Shown piece by piece: positions 1-12,617 of a stretch of 64,000 bases of DNA. The DNA lies in the NCBI GenBank assembly GCA_014871385.1, contig CM026422.1, forward strand, positions 11,904,718-11,968,717, in the 5' to 3' direction. The notes under the pieces are model-generated. The model was not told where the DNA came from, made no database searches, and was given only the letters and a program-made list of their open reading frames with translations. This DNA comes from Ceratodon purpureus (Eukaryota > Streptophyta > Bryopsida > Pseudoditrichales > Ditrichaceae). How positions within the stretch are numbered: the first letter of the stretch is position 1; the number at the start of each line of letters is the position of its first letter. The translations under genes and the position numbers were made by a program.

Positions 1-1893
1 GGGGAGTTTGGTGGAGCTGGGGATGGCGTGGTGGCAGGGCATTCTTACTGTGTTGATTGGGAATCTGGTGGTTCTGGTGCCCATGGTGCTGAGTGGGCAT
101 GCGGGTACCAAGTTCGGGGTTCCTTTCCCAGTGCTGGCGCGCGCTTCGTTTGGAATCCGGGGCGCGAACGTGCCGTCCCTGTTGCGTGCTCTCGTGGCCT
201 GTGGGTGGTTTGGGATCCAGACGTGGATTGGGGGGCAAGCTATTTATCAGTTGCTCAATACTCTCCTTAAGGGGAGCCTCACAGGTGGCGCCGTGCCATG
301 GTTGGGGATCAGCGTAGCGGAGTTTGGGTGTTTCATGGTCTTCTGGCTGCTGCAGGTACTTGCTGTTTGTTGGAGCGTGAGTTGAAATAGTACAATTATG
401 CTATTGATTATTTGTCTACCTTTTTTAGCAATCTGTAGAAAGCTGCGAGCTCGATGCCGTATCTTGAATTATGCGAGTTTTTACACGAATTGTCACATCC
501 TGGAAAAGATTGACTGGTCTGATGCTGGGCTTTGTACTTCATGGATTAGCTTGATTTAGTTTGTCGTTAATTATTTGACTTGTTTTGCAATGAGTTTAGT
601 GTCCCATTTGGGACTAATGTCAAGGGGCTTGCAGATTTCCGTGGATGTAGTAATCTGAATCGAAAATGACATCGGTTTCAGATGAAAGACGCCGCTGCTC
701 TTGTACATAGTTCTTATGCCGGGTGTGGCTCGTAGGTTGGTATTATTTGGAATGGTATTGAGAGCATACGGGAGCTGGAGAAATTGAGTGCCCCGATTCT
801 CATATTGCTGTCTGGAGCATTACTAGCATGGGCTTACATTCAAGCGGGAGGCTTTGGACCCATGTTGTCGCTCCCCTCACAATTCATCCCTGGAGGTCCC
901 AAAGAAGGGCAATTCTGGCAAACCTTCTTTCCAGCATTGACAGCCAATGTTGGCTTTTGGGCCACGCTCAGTTTGAACATCCCGGGTGAGGCTGCCTTGT
1001 GTCCTATGAATTCTTTTTCGCTATTTGTCCTTTGAATTCTGCTCAATAGCCGGCTTCCTTTTAATGACTGTAACCATGAAAATTGTTTGATTCGTGAATT
1101 TGTTGGCTATGGCTAGATATCGAGATATTGAGCACCGTGTTGTAAATGTGATTGGCCAGATTTTACTCGATACTCCAAGAGCCAGGCGGACCAGCTGACA
1201 GGCCAAGCAATAGGTTTACCTCTTTTCATGGCAGCTTTCACTTTCGTGGGCCTAGCAGTTACTTCAGCGACAGTGGTGATCTTTGGGCAGGCTATTTCGG
1301 ACCCAATACAGCTCTTGGCTCGAATTGATGGCGTCCTTCCCACCCTCTTATCTCTGGTAGGAGTTATTTTAGCAACTCTGACCACAAACATTGCAGCTAA
1401 TGTGGTGGCTCCAGCCAATGCTCTCGTGAACTTGAACCCCTCAATCTTTTCCTTCAGAACAGCTGGGCTCTTTACAGCTATCATCGGAATATTGCTTCAG
1501 CCATGGCGGTTGATTCAAACAAGCCAGGATTACATTTACACCTGGTTGATCGGATACTCTGCGTTATTGGGACCTGTCGGAGGGATTATGTTGGTCGATT
1601 ACTTCGGATTGCGAGGCCGGTCCCTCAATATTGATGATATTTTCTCTCGTGACAAAGGTGCTCTGTATTGGTACACGAACGGTTATAACATTGCAGCTTT
1701 AGCAGCCCTTTTTGCTGGCATAATCCCGAACATACCCGGGTTCCTGGTCGCTACTGGAGTGCTGAAGAACTGCCCACACATCTTCACTGTTATATATGAC
1801 AATGCCTGGTTTGTGGGTTTCTGTATAGCTGGATTAGTTTACTGGGCTCTATCGAAAAGACAGTTGCAAACCATGAGAGTGGCTGAAGTGTAA
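1..1893 (+). CDS. NCS1 nucleobase permease (PLUTO-like), 5' end cut by the window
   Basis: Secondary transporter for purines and uracil, with up to 12 membrane helices; plant members sit in the plastid envelope or plasma membrane. Three exons are visible: 1-355, 736-985 and 1160-1893, with GT-AG junctions and phases 0 and 1 that close. The protein shows the family motifs [25 protein letters not shown] and [12 protein letters not shown] in exon 1. Exon 2 carries the [18 protein letters not shown] block, and exon 3 carries [16 protein letters not shown] and VDYF. The N-terminal part and start codon lie upstream of base 1, so length cannot be compared. It ends at TAA 1891-1893. The nearest gene, DPH6, lies about 2.5 kb away on the other strand, so no functional link is implied. 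Family assignment is firm; substrate is inference. Confidence 0.93.
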
Positions 1894-4367
1894 GCAGATG
1901 GTTTTTTCTCGCTCCAGAAGCTCGTACCGCCCTGGATTCTCAATGGCATGAACCTTTGAAGGCACTGTGCAACCAACATACCTCATACGGTAGTTCCTAG
2001 CCATCTGTTTCTTGCTGGACCCAAGCTTAACAACATTCTGCCATCTCGTCATGGCACGCCTCCTTTTTCACCTGAAGTTCACTTTCAGATATTCTCCAGA
2101 GTAAGGATGCCATGATTATGAACGAAGATGGGCTCAGTTGCAAGGATCAGCATACTCTTAGCAGGTTTTTGGTCCGGACCAGCAGGTAGTCTTCCTTATA
2201 ATTGACACCAGTTTGGAGACATTGTCAGGTACAGCGACGTCGACTGCACCTTCCAGATGTTTTTATCTAAATTCTGTGCACATATGGCTTGGGATACAGC
2301 GTGGAGTGCCATTTTTCAGCGACGTCCAAGTTGCAGCCAGGGATACACCGATTGGCAGCACCACAGCACTATCAACCCAGAAACTCTTCAAGGAGCCTCC
2401 TAAATTATTCCATTGTCAGATCCTGCATTGAAATTTTACTGCTAAGATGAGGCTATCCATGAATTACGATCACTAAAGGACAAGCCTATTGCTGTAATGA
2501 CATGATCACCTAAGATTAGGTCTTATCTTGTGTCCATATGGTTTCTAGAGCAGCCCATTATGAAGCGTAGGCTTAACTGGTTCAACAAAACGAATTTAGG
2601 ATTGGTAACTTCATTTCTGGAAAGATTTGTGACATCCTGGTTGCAAGTCGTCTCCTTAGTTGTGGTAGCACTGCGTTGATGCTGCGAGCGTCCGAAGTCA
2701 AGCTTAATATTTACTTTGCTTACTATCAAACAGCTTCACGTGAATTTGAATCTGTGAAATGTCCTGGAGTTTCCTGTGGTACATCATTCGCACCCGAAGC
2801 ACGAACTCTCATCACACTAATCAGCATCTTGTATGGTATCCACTTCGTAACGTAATAAAAGTCACAAATGTTAGGCTTCGAGGGATATTGCTTGCATTAA
2901 TGGCACAGTTAATGCAGTGGCGGTATTCATCGATGTGGAATGTATTCTTGAATGGCTCCCCTGATTGTGCCGATGATGACGATGGCATTTTCCAGAAATG
3001 GCATCTATCGAGGTTGTTGCATTGTCACATAATTCCCAGCATGCACTCCAACACAAATCACCAACCAAGTGCACATACCATAGATGACGTCCATATTACT
3101 GTAATACCAATTCAGTCACGTACTTGGTCCGTAGTTGTGGGGTCACAGCAGGAGTATGTTGATACTTAGTAGGTGGATTCATGATTATTTAAGGAGGAAT
3201 GTTGCGTGAAAGACTCTGAGAGTGGCGTGGGTCTCCATGTGTTTGGCTGCGAGCCACATATTTTGGCGGAAGTAGATATATTCCAAAGGGTGTGGTAATG
3301 ATAGATTGATCTTTTTGCGCTGCCTCTGAGTTATGCATTCATTTCTTAACTGATCTGGTTTTCACACAAGCAAGCAGTGGTGAGGGTGAAGTCAGTCAGT
3401 GTGTCGGAACAGGGGTATGAATGTATCAGGTACCGCTTAGGCGAAGTCTCTGGGACGAGTAATTTTATAACAGAACGATGGGTGGCTTGTTTTATTTTGA
3501 AGCAACGCGCTGAGTCAGGTGATGGGTGGAGTTATGGTAGAAACAGGTTGACGATGATGAAAATTCAGCAGTTGGGATCATGCAATGCGTACAGTGTAGC
3601 GGTGGGAACTTATTAGATTGGGAAAGGTTTCCTTCTCACAGGGGTCCTTTAAATAGAGAAGATGAAGATGATCTGCAGTGTACATGCAGGAAGGCTGATC
3701 ATTCTGCAGAGGCTGGCTGCTAGCTATGAGAGAGACGCCTCAAGGGACTGTACCAATGACGTGAACTACCAGTGAGGTTCTTGTTATTGCAAGATTTACA
3801 GGTGGGTTTACTCGTACCTGCGATGGCAATAGGCATGGGCCATGGGTGTTTCGCCAGCTCAGCCAAAGCAGTGTCACACGTAGAACTTACAAATAATTAA
3901 ACTGTTCTGAAAGAACTACAACTAGTTTCCTCTAGGACTGTGTCGGAACTCGTTTGTTGTAAAGGAAGCAGATTATGAACTGTGGTATAATATATAAGAC
4001 CCATCTAAGATAGGGTAAGACATCGCTGGTTTCACAGTTCCTGAAAATTGTCACATTCATAATAAAACTTTGACAAACTTGACAAGAAAGCCCTAAAGAC
4101 CATCTAGATGTTTGTAAACTTGTATAGTGAGTTTCTGGAGGTAAATCCAGAGTGCCCGGCAAGCTGTCAAAAATCAAACCAAAATATCGAGCGACTATTA
4201 ATGGACTAAGAATTGATGCATTTATTGCAGCTTGGAACCACTAACGACGCATTGAAAGACATGGCTTGGCATGATCTCAGCACCATAGAGAAGTTGTGTT
4301 GGGCTTGCACTACTGCGTGCACACTGATAATAAAAATTTCAACACTATGACAACATTCACCTTCATT
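1894..4367. other. Spacer between convergent NCS1 and DPH6 genes
   Basis: No coding region could be recognised here. The ORFs are short, lack family motifs and overlap on both strands. The first few hundred bases are probably the 3' UTR of the transporter, and the last one to two hundred bases the 3' UTR of DPH6. No tandem or inverted repeat stood out. Confidence 0.5.
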
Positions 4368-7300
4368 TCATGGTTGGTTGTGAGCACCAGCAGCAATGAC
4401 GTCTAAGACTAGAAGATTCAGCTCCCGGCTCCCTAATATGCAGCTGACCCCAGAAACCGGAAGGAAGGTTGGAGCCACAGAACTACAGGTTGCGGCATCG
4501 GTGACACTTTCGAGAGCTTCTGTCACAGCTTTACACAAAGGAGCAGCTGCAACCGCGTTGACATCATAATACACCCGAAATGCCTAGACAAGCAAGAATG
4601 ATGATTCAATTAGTGCTGAATTCATGTTCGCAGAGAAAACATTTTCAGAAAACCAATTGATATTTATCAGTCTTAAGGATGCAGGAGGAATGAATATCTT
4701 AAATATGCAATTTATCAATCTTGAGCTGCATATTCATGAGCAGCATGAGCTGCTAAGTCAAAAACAAGCAAAAGTTAATGCAAAACGTACCGTAATGTCG
4801 GACCATGAGAGTTTCGCCATTGTCTCGAAAACTCTGCATTTTATGGTAGTTACAGCTTGGAGGATGTTCTCCTGCAGCTCCTGGAAGTCTACTTGGGCAT
4901 TTCTGGAGTTTTCACTGTGGTTGACAGACCCCGGAGAGTCAGCAGAAACGCTTCTAATAAAAACCATAGCCCGGCCATATCGCCGTGGCAGAATCAAACC
5001 TTCACATGGAGTGCACAACAGGGTCCTCGTGTGGATTACTGAATCTTTTGGTCTTCCAGTGGTTGGATGGGTTTCAACGTGGATACGTTGCCAAGACACA
5101 CTTGAATCTAGATCTGAATCGATGTCCCTGTACATAGCCGAGTCCACGAACAAGGATGGTTCCACTTCCACTTTCGCTCTGCCACCACAAAACGCACATT
5201 TAAAGAAACATGGTAAAAAAGTGGTTGGTTGACTGTAATTAGCAAATTCTAGCTAAAGCTAATGAATGTAAAATATGTAGCCCAGAAGTGCAAAATCTTT
5301 GAAATAATAAATAACTAGTTTCAAATGATCAAGTGAATATGGGGCAACATTCAGTAAATGTAAAGATTCTCAGCTAGGAACTCACCCTTTCGGCAAAGCT
5401 GGTACAAGAAGAAAGAGGACCAATGGTTTAGGAATAATTTTCAAATATCTACTTATTCTGTGAGACTCATCAGAGCCAGTGTCTTCTTCAGCTTCTGCAT
5501 GAAGGAATTCCTGGAGGCAGTGCTCAACTTGTACTTGATCCTCGATAGTCAAAGCAGCTGAACAGTAGATTGTAATGGCGATAGCATCTCCACGAAGACT
5601 AACTTTAAAAGCTTCTGCTACTGCTTCACAGTTCTTCATAGCTTGTCGCATTTCCAGGGTTGCGCCACCTTGTACCAATTCCATGGTGGGAGGGTCCAAG
5701 CCAAGCTGCCCAGCCATATGAAGAATATTCCTATGCAATGTCGCCTGAAATGCACATGACCCTAAACTTGTAAGCCAATTCCAAAATTAAGAGATATGTT
5801 ACCGTATAAGAGCCAAACATATGAGAAAATCCAACAGACAACAATTCGTTCATGTATACCGAAGTACTATCAAGTAATAAATTTCACAAGACAAAGCCAA
5901 CATCGCATGCTGCTGAATGAAGTTTATGAATTATATTTTTGTGAAAGAATATGCAGATATACATATGAATTTCTAAAGTCTCGGTACATTTCACGAGCTA
6001 TGAACATGTAAAATAGCCTAAGAATTGAAAAATGACGAGTGCTGTAGCCATGATACCTGACTGTAAGGGCCAATACAGCATGGAGCCCAGCAAGAAATAC
6101 TCTGCACATGGAGCACCTGCTTGCTCGAATCTGATGCAGCAGTAACTTCTACCAAAACTCCGCCGAAGCCGGCCTCTGGTAAGCACAGTTGCATGCAACA
6201 TCGAGAGGGAGCTCCTCTCTCACATTTCTGATCTGTGATATGCTTCACGTAGACCTCATTAGCAAGCCCAAAGAAGGCCAAATCCTCCAAAAAGAGGCGG
6301 ACATACACCACATTTCCCCATGTCAGACCCTTGCTGTGAAGGGATTTTTCCACGGTAGATAATAGTAGTCCAAGTTCTTCTCGCAAACCTGCTCAGCCAA
6401 TGATCAACAAGGGTATTGCCGTATACTCCCGTCAAATTCAAAACCTAAGTGCCAAACAAAATTCTTTTTTAAGTGCCTCAAAGCTATCATCAAAATTCAA
6501 GCTAAAATGTAGCAGATTCCATGCCTCATAATTTCTTGCACTTTCAGCATTTGTCCCTTGAAATTTCAACACCTCATACTTAATTATTTTGTAGTTCATA
6601 TAATTAAAATCTGCGGGCGAGGTATCTTCTACTAAAGTATTCTGCCATGTGTTCCATACTGGTTGCCATGAACTTTCTTACACGTATGTTTGAAATATCC
6701 ACTTTATCATAGAGATCTGGAAGGTAGAGATAACAATTAGAAATGCTCACCAAGCCTCTCACAATGTTGCCGCCAACAGCCCATAGTGACCACACCGTGT
6801 TGTTGAGACATGAGTGTCAACTGGACTTCGGGATTTGAAACAACATTTGCTGAGTCCTCGAACACTGCAAGTTCCTCGTCGCCTCTTAAGACCGTTTCCT
6901 CCACAGCCACATTCCCCATTACTTCAATCACAGAGGACAACAACTCCGGGTTGAACTTAGCAGATGGATCTTTAGCCTCCAAATGAAACTTTGTTGGGTG
7001 AAGCACACCAACAGGAGCGATTTGATCAGGCGAGTGCAGAGCGACCTCAAACTCATCCAGAATAATGCGTGCATGCTGGGCCAAAGCAGTCCAGCTGTGA
7101 GGATGGAATTTAGCAATCAGCCTTTTCACTCTGTTCAAAAAAACCAGCATCCCTTGATGTCCAGCTTCTCATACATGACTTTCTTCTGTATACCTACTTA
7201 ATAATAGTCGCTCTGATACATACATACTGACAAGAAAATAGATAGCCAAGCAGATATATCAGATTAACATGCGCCCACTATCTGGTCATGTAGCAATCAT

Positions 7301-9488
7301 ATCCAACGCAGAGGAACGTAGAAATTTTGTGGAAGGCGATCTCACCTTAAAAAGGGGCGAGTCCAGCGTGAGAGTCTCGTACTCTCCACCTTCACCACAT
7401 ACATTGCTTCCATACAGACTGCAAAGCAACGCAGGATAGAAAATGACAACGAACATAAATCAGGCTAGATAAACGTAAGAGGTCAACACGTCACGGTTTC
7501 CTTTAAACCTCAATTTATTGTGAAAATCACCCTTACGTACTGAAAATCACATCAAACACTGATATACCTCCCAAGGCGAGTAAGATGTGGCTGCAACGAA
7601 GCCAAATCCTTCCCCAAATGTTTGTGCGGATCCATGCCAATAGCAGCCACCTGCGTATTCAAGTTCAAAGACACAATAAACGCTCATAACTGCAACTTAA
7701 AACTCACCTTTCTAGTACCATGAATAAGTTCATCAGAACAATCAATCCAAGATATGGATCTACATATGTAGAAGCACTTAAAACACTCGATGGTTGAAAA
7801 GTCTTCATTAGGGAAAACAAAATCCTGGTATGAATTGTACCTTGACGAGTACAGCGTAAATCCCACTGTCAATCTACTCAAAAGCAACAGACTGTCGGTT
7901 AAAAATCTGTCAGATTCCTGCTAACTTTGACATAAAGCGCTGAACCTAAAGAGATACATGTGAATGGCCACTCACTACAACCTTCGTTCCACTGTAATAG
8001 ATACTGAATAAAAAGCATTAGCAATCAGGATTATCGATAGTACCACTTACTATGCTCTGAAGAAGAGTAGCCTGATCTTGCTCCCACATGTAAGCAAGTG
8101 AGATGAGACCTAATCTAGAGCATACATTCTCTACTCTCAGTCGCTGATAATTGGATTTAATAGCTCCTGAAGAGACTGCTTGAATGTCAGGGTGCTTCTG
8201 CTTCACTGCCACCAGAAGCTTTTCCAGATCCTCTACTTCGTCCCCAATTGTTTTCCTGTATCTTAAATCCTGCAACCTACAGAAAACACTTAAATGAAAC
8301 CTTCGTCATTTCTCAAGGGTTAGTATACATTAATTTACAAAACGCACTCCTCAATTTATAGACCCGAGTAAAACGCTGACAAAGAACTAAGACGTACTAA
8401 AAGCGTGGAGCATGACAATAGAATGGCATGGGTAAAATCGACTGGCTCAGAGAAGGCGCGGAAGAACCTAGATGTGCCTTCGATTCGCTTGCGAAACAGT
8501 GGCAGTCCCATACACTGAGCTATGGCGCATATCATCTGATGTCCCACCTGCTCGAACAGAAAAACACGAACGCACCATCAATATTGTAAACTAACTAAAT
8601 CCTGTTGCATTTGCAACACATAGAACCCCTTGCACGGAGTCACCTCCCTCTTGCAGAGTCAGAAATAATGGACTAGGTGATGGCAAATTATTGCGAGGAC
8701 ATGAAAACATATGAAGATCTTATTAATGTTCACAATGTCAAAATATCACAAAACAAATATACATCTCTCATGGAAAATGATGTGAACTGTTAAGAAACTA
8801 CTCTCCTAGAACCTAATTCACCTATTTATTTTCTTCCAACAAATAAATATAGAATCAAGTTCAATGAAGTCATGTAAGTACCCAAACATTATCAACCACC
8901 TAAGCTCAAATTTGGAAAAACAAAAACAAAAAACAAAAAAACCAAGGAATTGAGGTTCACAATCCCGAAAACCAACACGTTCAGGCAGGAGCCCCGGAGG
9001 TTAAAACAAACGTACAGTCTGGAACATGAAGCTATCAAGCTCATCGACATCGTCGTCCGCAGGCAGCAGATTGGCGAGCGCCACAATCTGCAAATTGACA
9101 TAACAGCAAATCACAAATTACACACACGCAACCAATGGCCTCACAGCGTAAACCCCTAATCACACCATATCTATCACCCAACCAAACCTAAGACACCAAT
9201 CACAAAAACACCTAACCCAAACCTACTATCACTCCCCTCCCTAAACCCCCTAAACCTCCTAAACCTCATAAACTCCCAAACCAAAATTGACGATCCAAAA
9301 CCTCCGTCACCAAAACCGAACACGATCTCACCTAGAATGCGCAAAATTTCCAAACAAAGAAGCTATTCCCAAACCATGACGAACTGAAAGGAAGCAGAGA
9401 GTGATCGAACCTGGTGGCCATAGTCGATGCAGCGCTGCATCGCATAGCAGCTGTCCTTGCCACCACTAACAAGCGCCACGACCTTCAT
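4368..9488 (-). CDS. DPH6: Diphthine-ammonia ligase with C-terminal YjgF/L-PSP domains
   Basis: Performs the last, ATP-dependent amidation of diphthine to diphthamide on elongation factor 2, in the cytosol. Thirteen exons: 9488-9411, 9087-9016, 8547-8468, 8276-8051, 7873-7841, 7650-7568, 7418-7346, 7075-6751, 6716-6660, 6388-6057, 5744-5386, 5178-4791, 4583-4368. All phases close, giving about 773 residues, near the usual plant size. The start is set by MKVVALVSGGKDS, the PP-loop ATP-binding motif SGGKDS at residues 8-13. YGSNVCGEGGEYETL is the conserved end of the ATP-PPase domain. The blocks VQSISCWAPCCIGPYSQ and HMAGQLGLDPPT mark two YjgF/RidA-type domains, an arrangement known in plant and fungal members. 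The eighth-exon end and ninth exon are the least certain parts. No break is seen. Confidence 0.93.
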
Positions 9489-11340
9489 GATTGTGAGCTT
9501 CCGGTTGCGGGTAGTGAGCAGTACTAGAGTGCAGCCGTCGAAGTGAGGGGAGAGAGCGATGTCATGATGCAGGAAGGGGGAGAGGGAATGCGATGGCGCA
9601 TTGCAGCAACCCTGACGCAAGCAGTGGCATGCTCTGTCCGAGGCTCTGCCTGCGATGGCAATGGCCCAGTGCGTCCCCCCTTTCTTCCGCTGTTTCCTCA
9701 CCAGGCTCCTCTCCGGGCCCACCGTCGGATCATGGTGGTGCCGTCGATGGCGAGGGAGCTCTTGATGCCCGCTTATGGCCGTCGATGCGCTTGATGCTTT
9801 TCATGTTCCTGATCGTTGGATCAAGCTGTTGGCAGGACTGGGAGGGTGGCTGGTGGGGTAATGTCTGGACTGAGGTAAGTGAGGTGGAAATATCTGAAGC
9901 GCAGAGAAAATGAAGGAGATTTTGTGCATTAGGAAGGGGAGTTTGTTTTAACTCTTTCATGACCACTCTTGTTTTTGGAAATCAAGGTTCTTTGAGGGGT
10001 TTGGATGTACTTTGCAGTGTAATGAATAAATCAAGGGTCAAAAATGGGATCCAACTGTATAGATTTGTAGTCCCCTTAGTATATATTCTATTGGCCAAAC
10101 ATGGATGAGATTTATATTGTATGAATTAGAATATTATGATGTCCCAAGTTGGGTGTAGTACACAACATATACATGACCTCTGTGAATCCAACCAAACAAT
10201 CTAGACTCGGGCAAAATACATGGAATCGATGTTGTGAAGACATTGAAAATCTATCCAACAACACCATGAGCGTTGCATTTTGAGCATTTTTGAGCGTTTC
10301 AAGAAATTCATTGCCATGTATAATTAGCTCGAGCACGTACATTAGGAGTCCAAATGCGTCCCTATTTTGTATAGAAGATCAAATATGTACATTTGTTCTC
10401 CGGCATTGTTTCCTAAGATTTTGCTATATCTACATTGAATTTACTCAATTATGGAATAACTATACCTCAGCGACCATATTTGGTTGATTGGTCATGAAAG
10501 GCTTAAATACAACATTTTACTTTTATACGTAAAGAATGGAGTATTGTGAAGGGGCCAAAAAACAAAGTGATTTCCAACAACACCTCCCATAAACCACAGA
10601 TGCAATTCACAGTAAACCCTATAAACACATCCAACTACTAGAAACACACCAACTCCAAAAACTACACATAACACAAAAGAGATTGTTGAAAGCAAAACCT
10701 AAACCCTCTCACTTCACGAAACTCTAAAACCAGTCCACCGAAGCAAGAAAACGACTATCTGGTGACAAACTCCAACACCGTCTTCTAAAACCTTAACCAG
10801 TGGGCTCAAAAAAAAACCACAACAATCACACACAGCCTAATTCAACCTAAGTACTGAATTTCAAATTCCAGAGGTCTCGCACCATATACACATAGCATTC
10901 CTTCACTTGGAAGAGCACCAACTCCGCATTGCTCTCCTGATCATCAACCGTGACGCTCTCCATCCCTGCCGCCATATTTTCGAAATCGCGATTTCCCAAT
11001 CATGCAACAATCCACTCACCAATATACCCCAATATACCCCGATGTGCCCAGATCGACAAACATAACGGTCTCAGACCAATCAATCTGCTTGCTCTACTTG
11101 GCTCACAATTCCTCACTCGTCATCGTCACCCTTAGCATTCTTAGCCGGCTTGCCCTCCTCTCCGGATGCGTGTATCCTGAAGCTTCGCCTCGAGCTGACT
11201 ACTTGCAATGATCTGTAGACCCCAGTGGAGCCTTACTTAGGCTAGATAGAACGCAATATGATCACGAATTAGTCGATAGAAAGGAATTCATAACAGAAGA
11301 TAGTCTGGTTAGAATAGTACAATATCTGCCATGACTTTGT
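9489..11340. other. Spacer upstream of DPH6
   Basis: The first 400 bases are GC-rich and probably hold the DPH6 promoter and 5' leader. ORFs of about 80-106 codons there overlap each other on both strands and match nothing known. From about 9.95 kb the sequence becomes AT-rich. A short direct repeat of AATATACCCC occurs twice near 11020-11040. No gene was recognised. Confidence 0.45.
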
Positions 11341-12125
11341 GACGTGGTGTTTTTACTCCTCTACGCAGCCTCTTATAGGCGGCGCGAGAGCTCTCCAGGG
11401 GTACTGCCGTTAACGGCAGTACCCTAAAGCTACATTTTTATGTCTTGAAGTTGAGGTTTTACTCTTCAACGCTGCCTCTCATCAATAGTGTGAGAGCTCT
11501 CCAAGGGTACTACCGTTGATGGCAGTACCCCGAAACTCCTATTTTTAATTTTTTTGAAGTTGAGGTTTTACTCTTTTTGGCTGCTTTTTTAAATTTTTAG
11601 TTCTGTTTTAGATCTTCTTTGTTGCCTTTCTTCGGAAGCCCCAGAGCTCTCCAGGGGTACTGCCGTTGACGGCAGTACCCTAAGGCTGCTTTTATTTTTT
11701 CTGAAGTTGAGGTTTTACTCTTGTATGCTGCCTTTCTTCGGCATCGCGAGAGCTCTCCAGGGGTACTGCCGTTGACGGCAGTACCCTAAGGCAACTTTTA
11801 TTTTTTCTGAAGTTGAGGTTTTACTCCTGTATGCTGCATTTCTTCGGCATCGCAAGAGCTCTCCAGGGGTACTGCCATTGACGGCAGTAACCTAAGGCTG
11901 CTTTTATTTTTTCTGAAGTTGAACTTTTACTCCTCTATGCTGCCTTTCTTCGGCATCGCAAGAGCTCTCCAGGGGTACTGCCATTGACGGCAGTATCCTA
12001 AGGCTGCTTTTATTTTTTCTGAAGTTGAACTTTTACTCCTCTATGCTGCCTTTCTTCGGCATCGCAAGAGCTCTCTAGGAGTACTGCCGTTGACGGCAGT
12101 ACCCTAAGGTTGCTTTTATTTTTTT
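11340..12125. repeat. Tandem array 1: 106-bp units, each with a palindromic core
   Basis: At least seven units. The palindrome centre falls at about 11411, 11517, 11667, 11773, 11879, 11985 and 12091; spacing is exactly 106 bp except for one 150-bp step between units 2 and 3. Each unit reads roughly GAAGTTGAGGTTTTACTC, a CTGCCTTTCTTCGGCATCG stretch, GAGAGCTCTCCAGG and then the palindrome. In unit 1 the palindrome is perfect over 26 bp (11399-11424) with centre TGCCGTTAACGGCA. Later units carry GTTGAC or ATTGAC at the centre. Units 5 and 6 share private changes, as expected from recent local duplication. No coding potential was seen. Confidence 0.95.
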
Positions 12126-12244
12126 GGTTTTTGAATTTAACCCCTTAAAACAGCAGAGGATATTTCTAGAGACGTGCCATTGACAACACAACCTCCACAG
12201 CAAATTTATTTCAACAGATCATAAAATGACCAAAAGAAGTCTCA

Positions 12245-12276
12245 AAAAAGAAGTGCCGTTAACGGCACTTCTTTTT
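12245..12276. repeat. Perfect 32-bp palindrome with the shared core
   Basis: The half-site AAAAAGAAGTGCCGTT is followed directly by its exact reverse complement, centred between 12260 and 12261. The inner TGCCGTTAACGGCA equals the core of array 1, but the flanks differ completely from the 106-bp unit. It stands alone between the two arrays. Confidence 0.95.
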
Positions 12277-12352
12277 AGGCCTTTATCAAGAGTTGAGAAA
12301 TTATCAAGTAAACCTTCAATTGGATACTTCAAGTACTTCAAATGGCAGTAAA

Positions 12353-12505
12353 AAAGTACTGCCGTTAACGGCACTACCTTTGAAGGTCGTCAAAAAATTA
12401 ATTTTGAGTCTGTAATTGATTTATAAGCGCTATTTTTAGGAGTTTGTCGGTATTTTGTGCATCTGAGAGATGCTTTTGGGATACTGCCGTTAACGGCACA
12501 TCCTT
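12353..12505. repeat. Two solitary copies of the TGCCGTTAACGGCA core
   Basis: Copies near 12357-12376 (flanked by AAAAAGTAC on the left and ACCTTTGA on the right) and 12481-12500 (flanked by GGGATAC and CATCC). The core is perfect in both, but the outer arms are only partly symmetric. They lie in otherwise unremarkable AT-rich DNA and share no other sequence with each other. Confidence 0.85.
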
Positions 12506-12617
12506 CTTCATGCCTTATGGATATTTTTGAAGCTCAAGTTGTCCTATATTTTGATTTAGTCCCAAGTCACTTCAACACCACCGTTTTCCCTAAGATATTC
12601 TCTTAAAAGTAGTGTTG

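Noticed and set aside
11340-12125. CRISPR-like array of regularly spaced palindromic repeats
   Set aside because: The sequence between palindromes is itself repeated in every unit, so there are no unique spacers, and the genome is eukaryotic.
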